Assembly: GCA_021203465.1 (NCBI GenBank) | Contig: JAJQBC010000124.1 | Coordinates: 1-64,000 of the forward strand | Direction: 5' to 3' | Length of the DNA stretch: 64,000 bases | Source of the DNA: Lachnospiraceae bacterium | Lineage (GTDB): Bacteria; Bacillota; Clostridia; Lachnospirales; Lachnospiraceae | In this document: positions 28,701-38,070 of the stretch, piece after piece | How positions within the stretch are numbered: the stretch's first letter is position 1 | Layout: each line of letters starts with the position of its first letter | The notes under the pieces: model-generated | Databases searched by the model: none | What the model saw: only the letters and a program-made list of their open reading frames with translations | What the model was told of the DNA's origin: nothing | Position numbers and translations under genes: made by a program

Positions 28701-29981
28701 TTAATTTTGCAGTCCGTTCAGATCGTTATAGAAATCCGGATAGCTGATCCGCACGCAGTCTGCGTCCCGGATATCTGTTTCGCCATCCGCTGCCAGCGCG
28801 GCCACGGCGAAAGTCATCGCGATGCGGTGGTCGAGGTGGCTGTCAATGCTTGCTCCGTGCAGCGGGCATCCTCCCTCGATAATCATGCCATCGTCCGTGG
28901 CTGTCACCTTTGCGCCCATCGCGTTGAGATTTTCCACCATTACGTCGATGCGGTTGGACTCCTTGACTTTCAGCTCCTGCGCGTCCCGGATGGCGGTTGT
29001 CCCGTCGGCGAAGCAGGCCAGCAAGGCCGCGACCGGAAGCTCGTCGATCAGCGTCGGGATCAGGGCTCCGCCGATTGTGACGCCGTGCAGGCTGCTGTGA
29101 CGCACGAGCAGGTCAGCGGTCGGTTCCCCGTTCTCATCACTTTTATTCAGAAGCGTGATGTCCGCGCCCATTTCACGGCAAACCTTCAGGATACCGTCCC
29201 GCGTGGGATTGATACCTACATTTCGGATCAGAATCTCGGATCCCGGCACGGTCAGCCCCGCGGCGATAAAGTAGGCGGCGGAAGAGATATCCCCCGGCAC
29301 CTTGATATCCTGCGCGATAAGCTGCGGTTCCGGCTGGACGGTAGCGGTCGTTTCCGCACTCGTGAGCTTTGCGCCGAAGTGACGCAGCATAATCTCTGTG
29401 TGATTGCGGGAGAGATAGGGCTCCATCACACTCGTCGCGCCGTCCGCGTAGAGCCCGGCTAACAGGATACAGGATTTCACCTGTGCCGACGCTACCTTTG
29501 AAATGTAATGAATGCCGTGCAGGGAAGTACCCTGAATACGCAGCGGCGCACAGCCGTTGCCGTGGATGCTCTCAATATTCGCACCCATCAGGGAGAGCGG
29601 CTCGATAATCCGTTTCATCGGGCGCGTCTGGATGGACGCGTCGCCATTCAGCTCTGTCGTGAACGGCTGTCCGGCCAGAATGCCTGAGATCAGCCGCGTC
29701 GTCGTGCCGCTGTTGCCAACGTCCAGCATGGAGTCCGGCGCGGTAAGGCCGTGCAACCCTTTCCCGTGAATCAGGATTTCCTCCGGATTTTCTTCGATCT
29801 CGATGCCCATTTTGCGAAAACAGGAGATGGTTGAGAGACAGTCTGCTCCGCGCAGGAAATTCGTGACGCGGGTCGTACCCTCCGCGAGTGCTCCGAACAT
29901 GATGGAGCGGTGGGAGATGCTTTTATCGCCGGGGATGGTTACGCTGCCCCGTAGTGGTTTGTTGGCTTTGCCAAGTGTCAT
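28701..29981 (-). CDS. aroA: 3-phosphoshikimate 1-carboxyvinyltransferase (EPSP synthase)
   Basis: Sixth step of the shikimate pathway: joins phosphoenolpyruvate to shikimate 3-phosphate. 426 residues from ATG 29981, chosen because GGAGGT lies 5 bases upstream; the ATG at 29993 is inside the tyrA end with no site. Signatures are GDKSISHRSIMFGALAEGT near the N-terminus, LDVGNSGTTTRLISG and, near the C-terminus, LKVKESNRI and DHRIAMTFAVAAL. It follows tyrA on the same strand. Confidence 0.97.
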   Translation of the reverse strand: MTLGKANKPLRGSVTIPGDKSISHRSIMFGALAEGTTRVTNFLRGADCLSTISCFRKMGIEIEENPEEILIHGKGLHGLTAPDSMLDVGNSGTTTRLISGILAGQPFTTELNGDASIQTRPMKRIIEPLSLMGANIESIHGNGCAPLRIQGTSLHGIHYISKVASAQVKSCILLAGLYADGATSVMEPYLSRNHTEIMLRHFGAKLTSAETTATVQPEPQLIAQDIKVPGDISSAAYFIAAGLTVPGSEILIRNVGINPTRDGILKVCREMGADITLLNKSDENGEPTADLLVRHSSLHGVTIGGALIPTLIDELPVAALLACFADGTTAIRDAQELKVKESNRIDVMVENLNAMGAKVTATDDGMIIEGGCPLHGASIDSHLDHRIAMTFAVAALAADGETDIRDADCVRISYPDFYNDLNGLQN

Positions 29982-29993
29982 ATAGACCTCCAT

Positions 29994-31082
29994 TCAGCGC
30001 TCATACACCGTATAACGATACTTCCTCAGAATATCGACCGCATTCTTCCGCGCTTCCTCATCGTAAAATTCAATGCGCAGCACTGCCTCGACAAATTCCC
30101 GGCTGTGGACGATGCCGATATTTTTCAGGCTGATCTGATTGCTCGCCAGAATTGTCGCGAGCGTGGCGATGCTGCCGGGCTCGTCCGCCATATCGCAGTA
30201 AATCTCATAAATACGCTGGATCGGGCCGCTGCCTTTCGCGGGCAGGCTGTTCCGGTACTCGCGCGAGGTCTCGAAAAGCCGGTAGATGGCTCCGGATTCT
30301 GCCCGGTCGAGCTGTCCCTTGATATCGCTCAGCGACGCGATGTAGTCTGCGAGAATTGCGGAAATATTCTCCCGGTTCGTCATGCAGATCTGCTCCCACA
30401 TCTCCGGGGAGGAGGAAGCGATGCGCGTGATGTCCTTGAAACCTCCGGCCGCGATCATCCGCATGATGCCGTCCTGAGTGTCGGAGTCTTTCACGAGATT
30501 CACGAGTGATGAAGCGATGATATGCGGCAGATGGCTGACGCCCGCTGTCACGTAATCGTGCGTCCGGTAGTCGAGGACGAGCGGCAGCGCCCGCAGGCTG
30601 CGCACAAAGCTGCGGTAGCGTTCCACTGCTTCCGAGTCCACCTGCGAAGTAGGCGTGATGACATAATAGACATTTTCAATCAGGATACGGCGCGAATGGA
30701 CGTAGCCTGTTTTCTCTGAGCCGGCCATCGGGTGTCCGCCGATAAAATTCTTTTCCATGCCGAGCTCCGTCACCTTCGCGTGGATGTCGGATTTGGTGCT
30801 CCCCACGTCCGTGATGATGACAGAAGGCCGGATGATAGGCTTAAGCTGTGCAAGATAGTTCGCGTTGCTCGCGACCGGCGCGCACAGGAATATATAATCG
30901 CAGTCGGAATAATCATCGCCGACTCCGTTGAGCACCCTGCTGACGACGCCGTCCGCCATCGCCTGTTCGACAGTTGCCCGTGTGCGGGAGTATGCGACGA
31001 TCTCTGATTCCGGATAATAACAGCGGATCGCCCGTGCAATGGAACCGCCGATCAGGCCGAGCCCGATAAAACCGATTTTCAT
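29994..31082 (-). CDS. tyrA: Prephenate dehydrogenase with ACT domain
   Basis: Oxidises prephenate to 4-hydroxyphenylpyruvate for tyrosine synthesis. 362 residues: NAD-binding GFIGLGLIGGSIARAI at the N-terminus, GGHPMAGSEKTG (about 120) and HLPHIIASSL (about 183) of the catalytic domain, then an ACT domain in the last 75 residues (PGSIATLATILA), which normally gives feedback control by tyrosine. A GGAG site lies just upstream. It forms an operon with aroA and possibly with the GlsB-like gene 12 bases before it. Confidence 0.95.
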   Translation of the reverse strand: MKIGFIGLGLIGGSIARAIRCYYPESEIVAYSRTRATVEQAMADGVVSRVLNGVGDDYSDCDYIFLCAPVASNANYLAQLKPIIRPSVIITDVGSTKSDIHAKVTELGMEKNFIGGHPMAGSEKTGYVHSRRILIENVYYVITPTSQVDSEAVERYRSFVRSLRALPLVLDYRTHDYVTAGVSHLPHIIASSLVNLVKDSDTQDGIMRMIAAGGFKDITRIASSSPEMWEQICMTNRENISAILADYIASLSDIKGQLDRAESGAIYRLFETSREYRNSLPAKGSGPIQRIYEIYCDMADEPGSIATLATILASNQISLKNIGIVHSREFVEAVLRIEFYDEEARKNAVDILRKYRYTVYER

Positions 31083-31094
31083 AGAGCTTCTCCT

Positions 31095-31337
31095 TTAACG
31101 GTTCCCCGCAATTTTGTTGACCAGCCAGATCACGATGCAGGAACCGACGACAGCTACGATGATGCTGCCGATGAAGCCGCTCCCGTGAATGCCAATGAAG
31201 CCGAGCACAATGTTTCCGACGACACCGCCGATGACTCCGAGAATGATATTTCTGAGGAGCCCTCCCTCATTGTTCATAATTTTTCCGGCAATCCAGCCGG
31301 CGATTCCGCCGATAATCAGTCCAACGATGATACCCAT
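31095..31337 (-). CDS. GlsB/YeaQ/YmgE-family small membrane protein
   Basis: 80 residues with three hydrophobic segments rich in glycine (MGIIVGLIIGGIAGWIAGKIM; GVIGGVVGNIVLGFIG; IVAVVGSCIVIWLV, the last being cut short here). The family is called transglycosylase-associated or general-stress protein, without a known activity. The start is 31337, where GAAAGGAG is 8 bases upstream; the longer frame adds 39 unlikely residues. It is the first gene of the minus-strand tyrA-aroA group. Confidence 0.88.
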   Translation of the reverse strand: MGIIVGLIIGGIAGWIAGKIMNNEGGLLRNIILGVIGGVVGNIVLGFIGIHGSGFIGSIIVAVVGSCIVIWLVNKIAGNR

Positions 31338-31472
31338 ATCAGATTTCTCCTTTCGTATAGAACATTCGCCGTAAGTATCCCCAGCGAACACTATCCCATA
31401 ATAACACGTTTGACCGGAAATTGCCATACAGGATAAGCAGAATCCGGAAAACACCCGAGGTTCAGCCGATTA

Positions 31473-31501
31473 TTGACAAACTGCAAACGGTATATTAAAC
31501 T
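31473..31501 (+). promoter_or_regulatory. Promoter of leuS
   Basis: TTGACA (31473-31478), 17-bp spacer, TAAACT (31496-31501). The leader to the ATG is only about 50 bases, so there is no room for a T-box, unlike pheST. Confidence 0.65.
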
Positions 31502-31562
31502 AGATTGGAAAATCAATCGACTTTTATATCATAAGCGATACCGATACAGGAGGATGGATGAA

Positions 31563-33965
31563 ATGAAACACAATTTCCGCAAGATCGAAGGGAAATGGCA
31601 GCAGAAATGGGAGGAGGCCGGTATCTTCAAGGCGGTCGACGGCAGTCCGAAGCCGAAGTTCTACGGACTGGTGGAGTTCCCGTATCCCAGCGGCGCTGGC
31701 ATGCACGTCGGGCATATCAAGGCGTATTCCAGCATTGAGGTGATCGCCAGAAAGAGGAGGATGCAGGGATACAATGTGCTGAATCCGATCGGCTTCGATG
31801 CTTTCGGCCTGCCGACCGAGAACTACGCGATCAAGACCGGCATTCATCCTCGCAAGATCACAGACCAGAATATCGCGAAGTTCACGAATCAGCTCAAGCG
31901 CGTGGGCTTTTCCTTCGACTGGGACCGCGTGATCGATACGACGGATGAGGATTATTATAAATGGAGCCAGTGGATTTTCCTCAAAATGTTTGAGAAGGGG
32001 CTTGCCTTCCGCGATACGGCGCTCGTCAACTACTGCCCGAACTGCAAGGTTGTCCTTTCCAATGAGGACTGCCAGGGCGGCCACTGCGACATGTGCCACG
32101 GCGAGGTTGTGCAGCGCTCAAAGGATGTCTGGTATCTGCGCATTACGGCCTACGCGGATCGCCTGTTGGAAGGCCTCCAGCATGTGGACTATCCCGAGAA
32201 TGTGAAGCAGCAGCAGATCAACTGGATCGGCAAATCAAAGGGCGCTTTCGTCGATTTCACGATTGACGGTCTCGATGAAAAGCTCGAGATTTATACGACC
32301 AGACCGGATACGCTCTTTGGTGTGACTTTCATGGTCATCGCGCCGGAGCATCCGCTGATCGACAAGTACGCGGACCGCGTACAGAATATGGACGCGGTGA
32401 AGGCCTACCGCGCGGAGTGCGCGAAGAAGAGTGAGTTCGAGCGCACGCAGCTCGTGAAGGACAAGACCGGCGTGAAGATCGAGGGGCTGGTCGCGGTCAA
32501 CCCGGTCAATGGCAAGAAGATCCCGATCTTCATCGCGGACTATGTCATGATGGGCTACGGAACCGGCGCGATCATGGCGGTGCCGGCGCATGACCAGAGA
32601 GACTACGATTTTGCAAAAGCCTTCGGTATCGATATCATCGAGGTCATCAAGGGCGGCGATATGTCGAAGGAAGCCTACACCGGCGACGGAGAGATGGTGA
32701 ATTCCGAATATCTGAATGGTTATACTAATAAGAAGGAATCCATCGAGCGCATGCTCGAGGAGCTGGAGAAGCAGGGCATCGGCCGTGCGGGCGTCCAGTA
32801 CAAGATGAAGGACTGGGCTTTCAACCGCCAGAGATACTGGGGCGAGCCGATTCCGATCGTGCACTGCGATTACTGCGGCCCGGTGGCAGTGCCCTACGAG
32901 GAATTGCCGCTGCGCTTGCCGCCCGTGGAACATTTCCAGCCGGGTGAGGACGGAGAGTCTCCGCTCGCGAAGGTGGAGTCCTTCGTGAAGTGTAAGTGCC
33001 CGAAGTGCGGCCGTGATGCGCGGCGCGAGACCGACACGATGCCGCAGTGGGCGGGTTCCTCGTGGTATTTCCTGCGCTATACCGATCCGCACAATAAGGA
33101 GGCGCTGGCCGACCCGGAGAAACTGAAATACTGGATGCCAGTTGACTGGTACAACGGCGGTATGGAGCATGTGACGCGCCACGTCCTCTACTCCCGCTTC
33201 TGGCATCAGTTCCTCTATGATATCGGTGTAGTCCCCTGCCCGGAGCCCTATGCGAAGCGCTCGATTCAGGGCCTGATCCTCGGGCCGGACGGCGACAAGA
33301 TGAGTAAATCCAAGGGAAATGTCGTCGACCCGCTCGACATCGTGGAGGCCTATGGCGCGGATACTCTGCGCACTTATGTACTGTTCATGGGCGACTATAG
33401 CGCGGCGACCCCCTGGAATGACAATTCCGTGAAGGGCTGCAAGCGCTTCCTCGAGAGAGTGACGGCGTTCACCGATATGATTTCCGAGGATAAAGAGACG
33501 GAGAAGCTCGAGACCTCCCTCCACCGGACGATCAAAAAGGTGAGCTCCGACATTGAGGAGATGAAGTTCAATACGGCGATCGCGGCGCTGATGACGCTGA
33601 CGAACGATATCTATGCGCTGGGTAAGGTGAGCAAAGAACAGGTACAGACCTTCGTAAAACTGCTCAATCCATTTGCACCGCATCTCTCGGAGGAGATCTG
33701 GGAGGCGACAGGAGGAGAGGGTTTCCTCGCGCTCGCCGAATGGCCGTCCTACGATGAGGCGAAGACGGTGGAGGCGCAGACCGAGATCGGCGTGCAGGTC
33801 AACGGCAAGCTCCGCGCGACCGTCGTGATTCCGACCGGCGCGGAAAAGGAGGAGGTCTTCGCGATCGCGAAGGCGAACACGAGGATTGCTTCGCTGACGG
33901 AGGGGAAAACCTTTGTCAAGGAAATCTATGTACCGAACCGTGTGGTAAATTTTGTGGTGAAGTGA
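31563..33965 (+). CDS. leuS: Leucyl-tRNA synthetase
   Basis: Class I synthetase, 800 residues. HIGH-type motif PYPSGAGMHVGH near residue 40, a connective-peptide editing domain (about 220-400, with TTRPDTLFGVTFMV), KMSKS motif as DKMSKSKGNV (about 578), and a C-terminal anticodon-binding domain. Zinc-ligand cysteines are visible in YCPNCKVVL and KCKCPKCG. ATG 31563 is chosen because AGGAGG ends 9 bases before it; ATG 31554 is too close. It has its own promoter. Confidence 0.97.
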   Translation: MKHNFRKIEGKWQQKWEEAGIFKAVDGSPKPKFYGLVEFPYPSGAGMHVGHIKAYSSIEVIARKRRMQGYNVLNPIGFDAFGLPTENYAIKTGIHPRKITDQNIAKFTNQLKRVGFSFDWDRVIDTTDEDYYKWSQWIFLKMFEKGLAFRDTALVNYCPNCKVVLSNEDCQGGHCDMCHGEVVQRSKDVWYLRITAYADRLLEGLQHVDYPENVKQQQINWIGKSKGAFVDFTIDGLDEKLEIYTTRPDTLFGVTFMVIAPEHPLIDKYADRVQNMDAVKAYRAECAKKSEFERTQLVKDKTGVKIEGLVAVNPVNGKKIPIFIADYVMMGYGTGAIMAVPAHDQRDYDFAKAFGIDIIEVIKGGDMSKEAYTGDGEMVNSEYLNGYTNKKESIERMLEELEKQGIGRAGVQYKMKDWAFNRQRYWGEPIPIVHCDYCGPVAVPYEELPLRLPPVEHFQPGEDGESPLAKVESFVKCKCPKCGRDARRETDTMPQWAGSSWYFLRYTDPHNKEALADPEKLKYWMPVDWYNGGMEHVTRHVLYSRFWHQFLYDIGVVPCPEPYAKRSIQGLILGPDGDKMSKSKGNVVDPLDIVEAYGADTLRTYVLFMGDYSAATPWNDNSVKGCKRFLERVTAFTDMISEDKETEKLETSLHRTIKKVSSDIEEMKFNTAIAALMTLTNDIYALGKVSKEQVQTFVKLLNPFAPHLSEEIWEATGGEGFLALAEWPSYDEAKTVEAQTEIGVQVNGKLRATVVIPTGAEKEEVFAIAKANTRIASLTEGKTFVKEIYVPNRVVNFVVK

Positions 33966-34027
33966 GAACTGTCCGCTGCTTTTGACAGAAATTTGACATT
34001 TTGATGGCATTTCCTCCACAAAGTAGT

Positions 34028-34056
34028 TTGACAGGATATTTTTATGGATTTATAAT
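34028..34056 (+). promoter_or_regulatory. Consensus sigma-A promoter of rex
   Basis: TTGACA (34028-34033), exactly 17 bp, TATAAT (34051-34056): a perfect match at both boxes. No Rex operator (TTGTTAA-type palindrome) is evident over it. Confidence 0.85.
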
Positions 34057-34090
34057 AGCAAATGTATGATTTTTATGGAGGATAATTAGG

Positions 34091-34729
34091 ATGGAAGAAC
34101 GGCGGATTTCCAAAGCTGTCATAAAGAGACTTCCGCGGTATTATCGTTATCTGGGAGAGATGCTGAACAATGGCGTAGAGCACATTTCCTCAGGAGAGCT
34201 CAGCAGCAAAATGCAGGTGACAGCGTCTCAGATCAGGCAGGACCTGAACAATTTCGGTGGCTTCGGGCAGCAGGGTTATGGCTACAATGTAAAGTATTTG
34301 CACGAGGAGATCGGAAAGATTCTCGGCGTGGACAGGATACATCCGATGATCATCATCGGCGGCGGTAATTTCGGCCATGCGCTGGCAAATTATGACTTCG
34401 CAAAAAGCGGTTTTGAGACGAAGGCAGTGTTCGATGTGAAGCCGGAGCTTGTAGGTACGAAGATCAGCGGCATTCCGGTGATGCTGATGGACGATCTGGA
34501 AGAATATATTGAGCGGGAAAATGTCGAGATTGCGGTTCTGACTCTGCCGAAGAGCAGGGTGCAGGAGGTAGCCACACGTCTAGTGAATTGCGGTGTGAAG
34601 GCTTTGTGGAATTTTGCACATTTAGATCTCGATGTGCCTGATGATGTGGTGGTGGAAAATGTCCATCTGGTCGACAGCCTGATGCAGCTTTCCTATCGGA
34701 TTGTCAATGACGGTTTGGATGAGAGATAA
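34091..34729 (+). CDS. rex: Redox-sensing transcriptional repressor Rex
   Basis: Senses the NADH/NAD+ ratio and represses fermentation genes. 212 residues: an N-terminal winged helix (KAVIKRLPRYYRYL, then SSKMQVTASQIRQDLNNFG) and a Rossmann domain with GGGNFGHAL (about 87-95); a domain-swapped helix ends the protein. ATGGAGGATAATTAGG contains the ribosome site. The downstream nnrD-alr genes are 88 bases away and may be co-transcribed. Confidence 0.96.
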   Translation: MEERRISKAVIKRLPRYYRYLGEMLNNGVEHISSGELSSKMQVTASQIRQDLNNFGGFGQQGYGYNVKYLHEEIGKILGVDRIHPMIIIGGGNFGHALANYDFAKSGFETKAVFDVKPELVGTKISGIPVMLMDDLEEYIERENVEIAVLTLPKSRVQEVATRLVNCGVKALWNFAHLDLDVPDDVVVENVHLVDSLMQLSYRIVNDGLDER

Positions 34730-34816
34730 TAGCCGGAAGAATAGTTGTTTATAAAAGGGGATGACGCAGAGCATTGCGGCGTCCCTTTCCCGTGTAGAAG
34801 AAAGGCGGGCTGTTAT

Positions 34817-35695
34817 ATGGGACAAAAATATGGGAGAATCGACCGATCAATTTTGGGACGGCTTCCTGCCAGAACCGCACACTCTCATAAGGGTACTTAC
34901 GGGAAACTGCTGTGCGTGGCGGGCAGCGTCGGCATGGTGGGGGCGGCATATCTGTGCGCCCATGCCGCTTATCGAGCCGGGGCGGGGCTTGTGCGGGTTG
35001 TGACGCCGGAGGAAAACCGGGTCATCTTGCAGGAACTTCTCCCTGAGGCGATTCTGACGACTTTTGACCGTGAACATCCGAACTGGGGAAAGATTCAAAA
35101 GGCCTTTTCCTGGGCGGATGCGGCCGCGGTCGGTCCGGGGCTGGGCGAAGAGACGTGGGCGCGAGCCGTGACGGAGCGGGCGCTGCTCGGTTTTGAAGGC
35201 CCGCTGGTGCTCGACGCGGACGGGCTTAACGCGCTCTCCGCCATGGGGGCGGAGACATTGCTTTCACAGCGGCGTGCGTCGCTCATTGTGACGCCGCATG
35301 TCGGGGAGTTCTCACGTTTGAGCGGCGTTTCTGTAAAAGAAATCGCTGCGTCTGTGCCGGATCATGCGGTGCGTTTTGCCGTAGAGAATCGCTGCGTCTG
35401 TGTGCTCAAGGACGCACCGACGGCTGTTGGAACACCGGAGGGAACGGCCTATGTCAACACGAGCGGCAACAACGGCATGGCGACTGCGGGCAGCGGAGAC
35501 GTGCTGACCGGCATCATAGCGGGTCTGCTTGCACAGTGGACGAAGCCGGAGGACGCGGCGCTGCTCGGCGTGTGGCTGCACGGCAGGGCGGGCGATCTTG
35601 CCGCCGAAAAAGAAGGATATTATGGGCTGATGGCCCGGCATTTGATCGAATATCTGCCGGAGGCCATGGCCGGAAAGGCGGATCAGGATGCATAA
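34817..35695 (+). CDS. nnrD: ADP/ATP-dependent NAD(P)H-hydrate dehydratase
   Basis: Repairs the hydrated, damaged forms of NADH and NADPH. 292 residues of the YjeF C-terminal (ribokinase-like) fold: GKLLCVAGSVGMVGAAYLCA near residue 32, DADGLNAL (about 136), TPHVGEFSRL (about 158) and TAGSGDVLTGIIAGLLAQ (about 224-241). There is no YjeF N-terminal epimerase domain, so the epimerase must be elsewhere. The start is ATG 34817 after AGAAAGG. It overlaps alr by eight bases. Confidence 0.92.
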   Translation: MGQKYGRIDRSILGRLPARTAHSHKGTYGKLLCVAGSVGMVGAAYLCAHAAYRAGAGLVRVVTPEENRVILQELLPEAILTTFDREHPNWGKIQKAFSWADAAAVGPGLGEETWARAVTERALLGFEGPLVLDADGLNALSAMGAETLLSQRRASLIVTPHVGEFSRLSGVSVKEIAASVPDHAVRFAVENRCVCVLKDAPTAVGTPEGTAYVNTSGNNGMATAGSGDVLTGIIAGLLAQWTKPEDAALLGVWLHGRAGDLAAEKEGYYGLMARHLIEYLPEAMAGKADQDA

Positions 35696-36875
35696 TTATC
35701 TGAGAGTCTGCGCGGAGATCAATCTCGACGCGGCTGCATATAATTTTAAGAGTATGAAAAAGAACCTGAAGCCGGACACGCAGATTATCGCGGTGATCAA
35801 AACCGACGGTTATGGGCACGGAGCTACGCCGATTGCGCGTATGATGGAAAGCTGTGATTACATCTGGGGGTTCGCGGTGGCGACGATTGAGGAGGCGCTG
35901 ACACTGCGCCGGGCAGGGATCACGAAGCCATTGCTAATCCTTGGTTTCGTGTTTCCGGATGCCTATGAGGATGTGGTGAAATATAACATCCGTCCGGCGG
36001 TTTTCAAGCTGTCGATGGCGCGGCAGCTCTCTGAGGAGGCAGTGCGTCAGGGGAAGACGGTGTACGTCCATATCAAAGTCGATACCGGCATGTCGCGAAT
36101 CGGATTTGTGGATACAGAAGGCAGCGCCGATATTGTGAAGAAGATCAGTGAACTGCCGAATCTGGAGATTGAAGGCCTGTTCACACATTTTGCGCGGGCG
36201 GATGAACGGGATAAAACTTCGGCGAGAGGGCAGCTCGCGTGCTATCTGGCTTTCTCGGAACTTCTGGAGAAGCGCGGCGTCAGTATCCGGTATCATCACT
36301 GTTCGAACAGCGCCGGTATCTTTGATCTGCCGGAGGCCAATCTCGACCTGGTGCGCGCGGGCATCTCGATCTACGGCCTGTATCCTTCCGATGAGGTCGA
36401 TAAATTCGCAGTGCCGATCGTGCCGGTTATGTCGCTGAAGAGCCATATTGTCTACATTAAAGAGCTTTCGCCGGGCGCGGCGGTCAGTTACGGCGGAACC
36501 TTTGTCGCGGAACATCCCATGCGCGTCGCCACGATCCCGGTCGGCTACGGGGACGGTTACCCACGACTTTTGTCCGGAAAAGGGCATGTATTGATCCGCG
36601 GAAAGAGGGCTCCCATTCTGGGGCGGGTTTGTATGGATCAGTTTATGGTGGACGTGACGAAAATCCCGGAAGCATCGGAGGGCGACATGGTCACGCTGAT
36701 CGGCTCGGAGGGCGGGCAGGAGATCACGATGGAGCAGCTCGGCGAGCTGTGCGGCCATTTTAATTACGAGCTGGCCTGCGATATCGGAAAGCGTGTTCCG
36801 CGGCGCTTTTGGAAGGACGGGCAGATCGTCGCGACGCAGGATTATTTTTCCGGCACAGGCATAAATGAGGAATAA
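35688..36875 (+). CDS. alr: Alanine racemase
   Basis: PLP enzyme that makes D-alanine for peptidoglycan. 395 residues. The PLP lysine is K38 in AVIKTDGYGHG, where many family members have VKADAYGHG; the other catalytic region is AVSYGGTF (about 265) and the substrate-binding VCMDQFMVDVT follows. It starts inside the end of nnrD. The alr-mazF order next to it is common in Firmicutes. Confidence 0.95.
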   Translation: MHNYLRVCAEINLDAAAYNFKSMKKNLKPDTQIIAVIKTDGYGHGATPIARMMESCDYIWGFAVATIEEALTLRRAGITKPLLILGFVFPDAYEDVVKYNIRPAVFKLSMARQLSEEAVRQGKTVYVHIKVDTGMSRIGFVDTEGSADIVKKISELPNLEIEGLFTHFARADERDKTSARGQLACYLAFSELLEKRGVSIRYHHCSNSAGIFDLPEANLDLVRAGISIYGLYPSDEVDKFAVPIVPVMSLKSHIVYIKELSPGAAVSYGGTFVAEHPMRVATIPVGYGDGYPRLLSGKGHVLIRGKRAPILGRVCMDQFMVDVTKIPEASEGDMVTLIGSEGGQEITMEQLGELCGHFNYELACDIGKRVPRRFWKDGQIVATQDYFSGTGINEE

Positions 36876-36920
36876 GATGGAAATACTTCGATTAAAACAA
36901 CAAGATCGGAGTGGTCAGAT

Positions 36921-37268
36921 TTGTATATCAGACGCGGAGATATTTATTATGCGGATTTGAGGCCGGTCATCGGCTCGGAGCAGGGAGGCGTGCGGCCTGT
37001 CCTGATCGTACAGAACGACGTGGGAAACCGCCACAGCCCAACGGTGATCTGCGCCGCCATCACCTCAAGGATGAACAAGGCGAAGCTGCCGACCCATGTG
37101 GAGTTGCGGGCCTCGTCCTCACAGATGGTGAAAGATTCCGTTATTCTGCTGGAACAGCTCCGCACCATTGACAAGAAAAGACTCAGAGACAAGGTCTGTC
37201 ATCTGGACAGCGCGGCTCTGTGGGAGATCGACAGGGCGCTGAAAATCAGCCTGGAACTGGATACATAG
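36921..37268 (+). CDS. mazF: MazF/PemK-family endoribonuclease toxin
   Basis: Cuts mRNA at short sequences. 115 residues with the family start [25 protein letters not shown] at positions about 4-28 and later ICAAITSR and [13 protein letters not shown]. The frame begins at TTG 36921, with GGAGTGG about 8 bases upstream; there is no ATG in this frame early enough. The usual antitoxin gene (ndoAI/mazE) between alr and mazF is absent: only 45 bases separate the two, holding part of a 27-codon unrelated frame. Such solitary MazF genes are known in Clostridia. Confidence 0.9.
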   Translation: MYIRRGDIYYADLRPVIGSEQGGVRPVLIVQNDVGNRHSPTVICAAITSRMNKAKLPTHVELRASSSQMVKDSVILLEQLRTIDKKRLRDKVCHLDSAALWEIDRALKISLELDT

Positions 37269-37270
37269 AC

Positions 37271-37299
37271 TTGCAAAGGCTGGTTTTCCATGGTACACT
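37271..37299 (+). promoter_or_regulatory. Probable promoter of yebC
   Basis: TTGCAA (37271-37276), 17-bp spacer, TACACT (37294-37299), placed 38 bases before the yebC start. Confidence 0.5.
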
Positions 37300-37336
37300 A
37301 ATAAATCAGAGACAAGAGAAGAGGAGGAATGTATTT

Positions 37337-38065
37337 ATGTCAGGACATTCCAAGTTCGCCAACATCAAGCATAAGAAGGAAAAGAATGATGCGGCGAAGG
37401 GAAAAGTATTTACGATTATCGGGCGTGAGCTCGCGGTGGCGGTCAAAGAGGGCGGCCCGGATCCTAATAACAACAGTCGTCTGCGCGATGTGATCGCGAA
37501 GGCAAAGGCCAACAATATGCCGAATGACACGATCGAGCGCGGTATCAAGCGGGCGGCGGGCGACGCGGGCAATGTGAATTACGAGCACATTACATATGAG
37601 GGTTACGGCCCGAGCGGCATCGCGATCATCGTCGAGGCGCTGACAGACAATAAGAACCGTACGGCATCCAATGTGCGGAACGCTTTCTCGAAGGGAAAGG
37701 GCAGCCTTGGGACGAATGGCTGTGTTTCCTATATGTTCGACCAAAAGGGACAGATCATTGTCGACCGCGAGGAGTGTTCGCTCGAGGCGGATGACCTGAT
37801 GATGATGGCTCTGGACGCGGGCGCGGAGGATTTCTCCGAGGAGGAGGACAGCTTTGAAATTTTGACCGCTCCTGACGATTTTTCCGCAGTGCGCGAGGCG
37901 CTCGAGAAGGAGGGCGTTCCGATGGCGAGCGCGGAGGTCACGATGATTCCGCAGAATTATGTGGAGCTGAGCGATGAGAACGACGTCAAATCCCTGAACC
38001 GCATCCTCGATCTTTTGGACGACGATGACGATGTTCAGGCTGTCTATCACAACTGGGATGAGTAA
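37337..38065 (+). CDS. yebC: YebC/PmpR-family protein
   Basis: 242 residues of the TACO1/YebC family, beginning MSGHSKFANIKHKK and continuing with NMPNDTIERGIKRA and YEGYGPSGIAIIVEALTDN (about 92-110). The family was long called a transcription regulator; more recent work on several bacteria points to help with translation through proline-rich stretches. ATG 37337 follows GAGGAGG; the longer frame from 37220 overlaps mazF and has no site. Confidence 0.95.
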   Translation: MSGHSKFANIKHKKEKNDAAKGKVFTIIGRELAVAVKEGGPDPNNNSRLRDVIAKAKANNMPNDTIERGIKRAAGDAGNVNYEHITYEGYGPSGIAIIVEALTDNKNRTASNVRNAFSKGKGSLGTNGCVSYMFDQKGQIIVDREECSLEADDLMMMALDAGAEDFSEEEDSFEILTAPDDFSAVREALEKEGVPMASAEVTMIPQNYVELSDENDVKSLNRILDLLDDDDDVQAVYHNWDE

Positions 38066-38070
38066 GAGCG

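Noticed and set aside
32235-34019. 594-codon minus-strand open frame over leuS
   Set aside because: Antisense shadow caused by GC-rich codon use; no recognisable protein sequence. The same applies to 38855-40306 over metY and 22903-24153 over pheT.
36877-36960. 27-codon frame before mazF as a possible antitoxin
   Set aside because: Too short, overlaps the mazF start in another frame and has no MazE-like residues.
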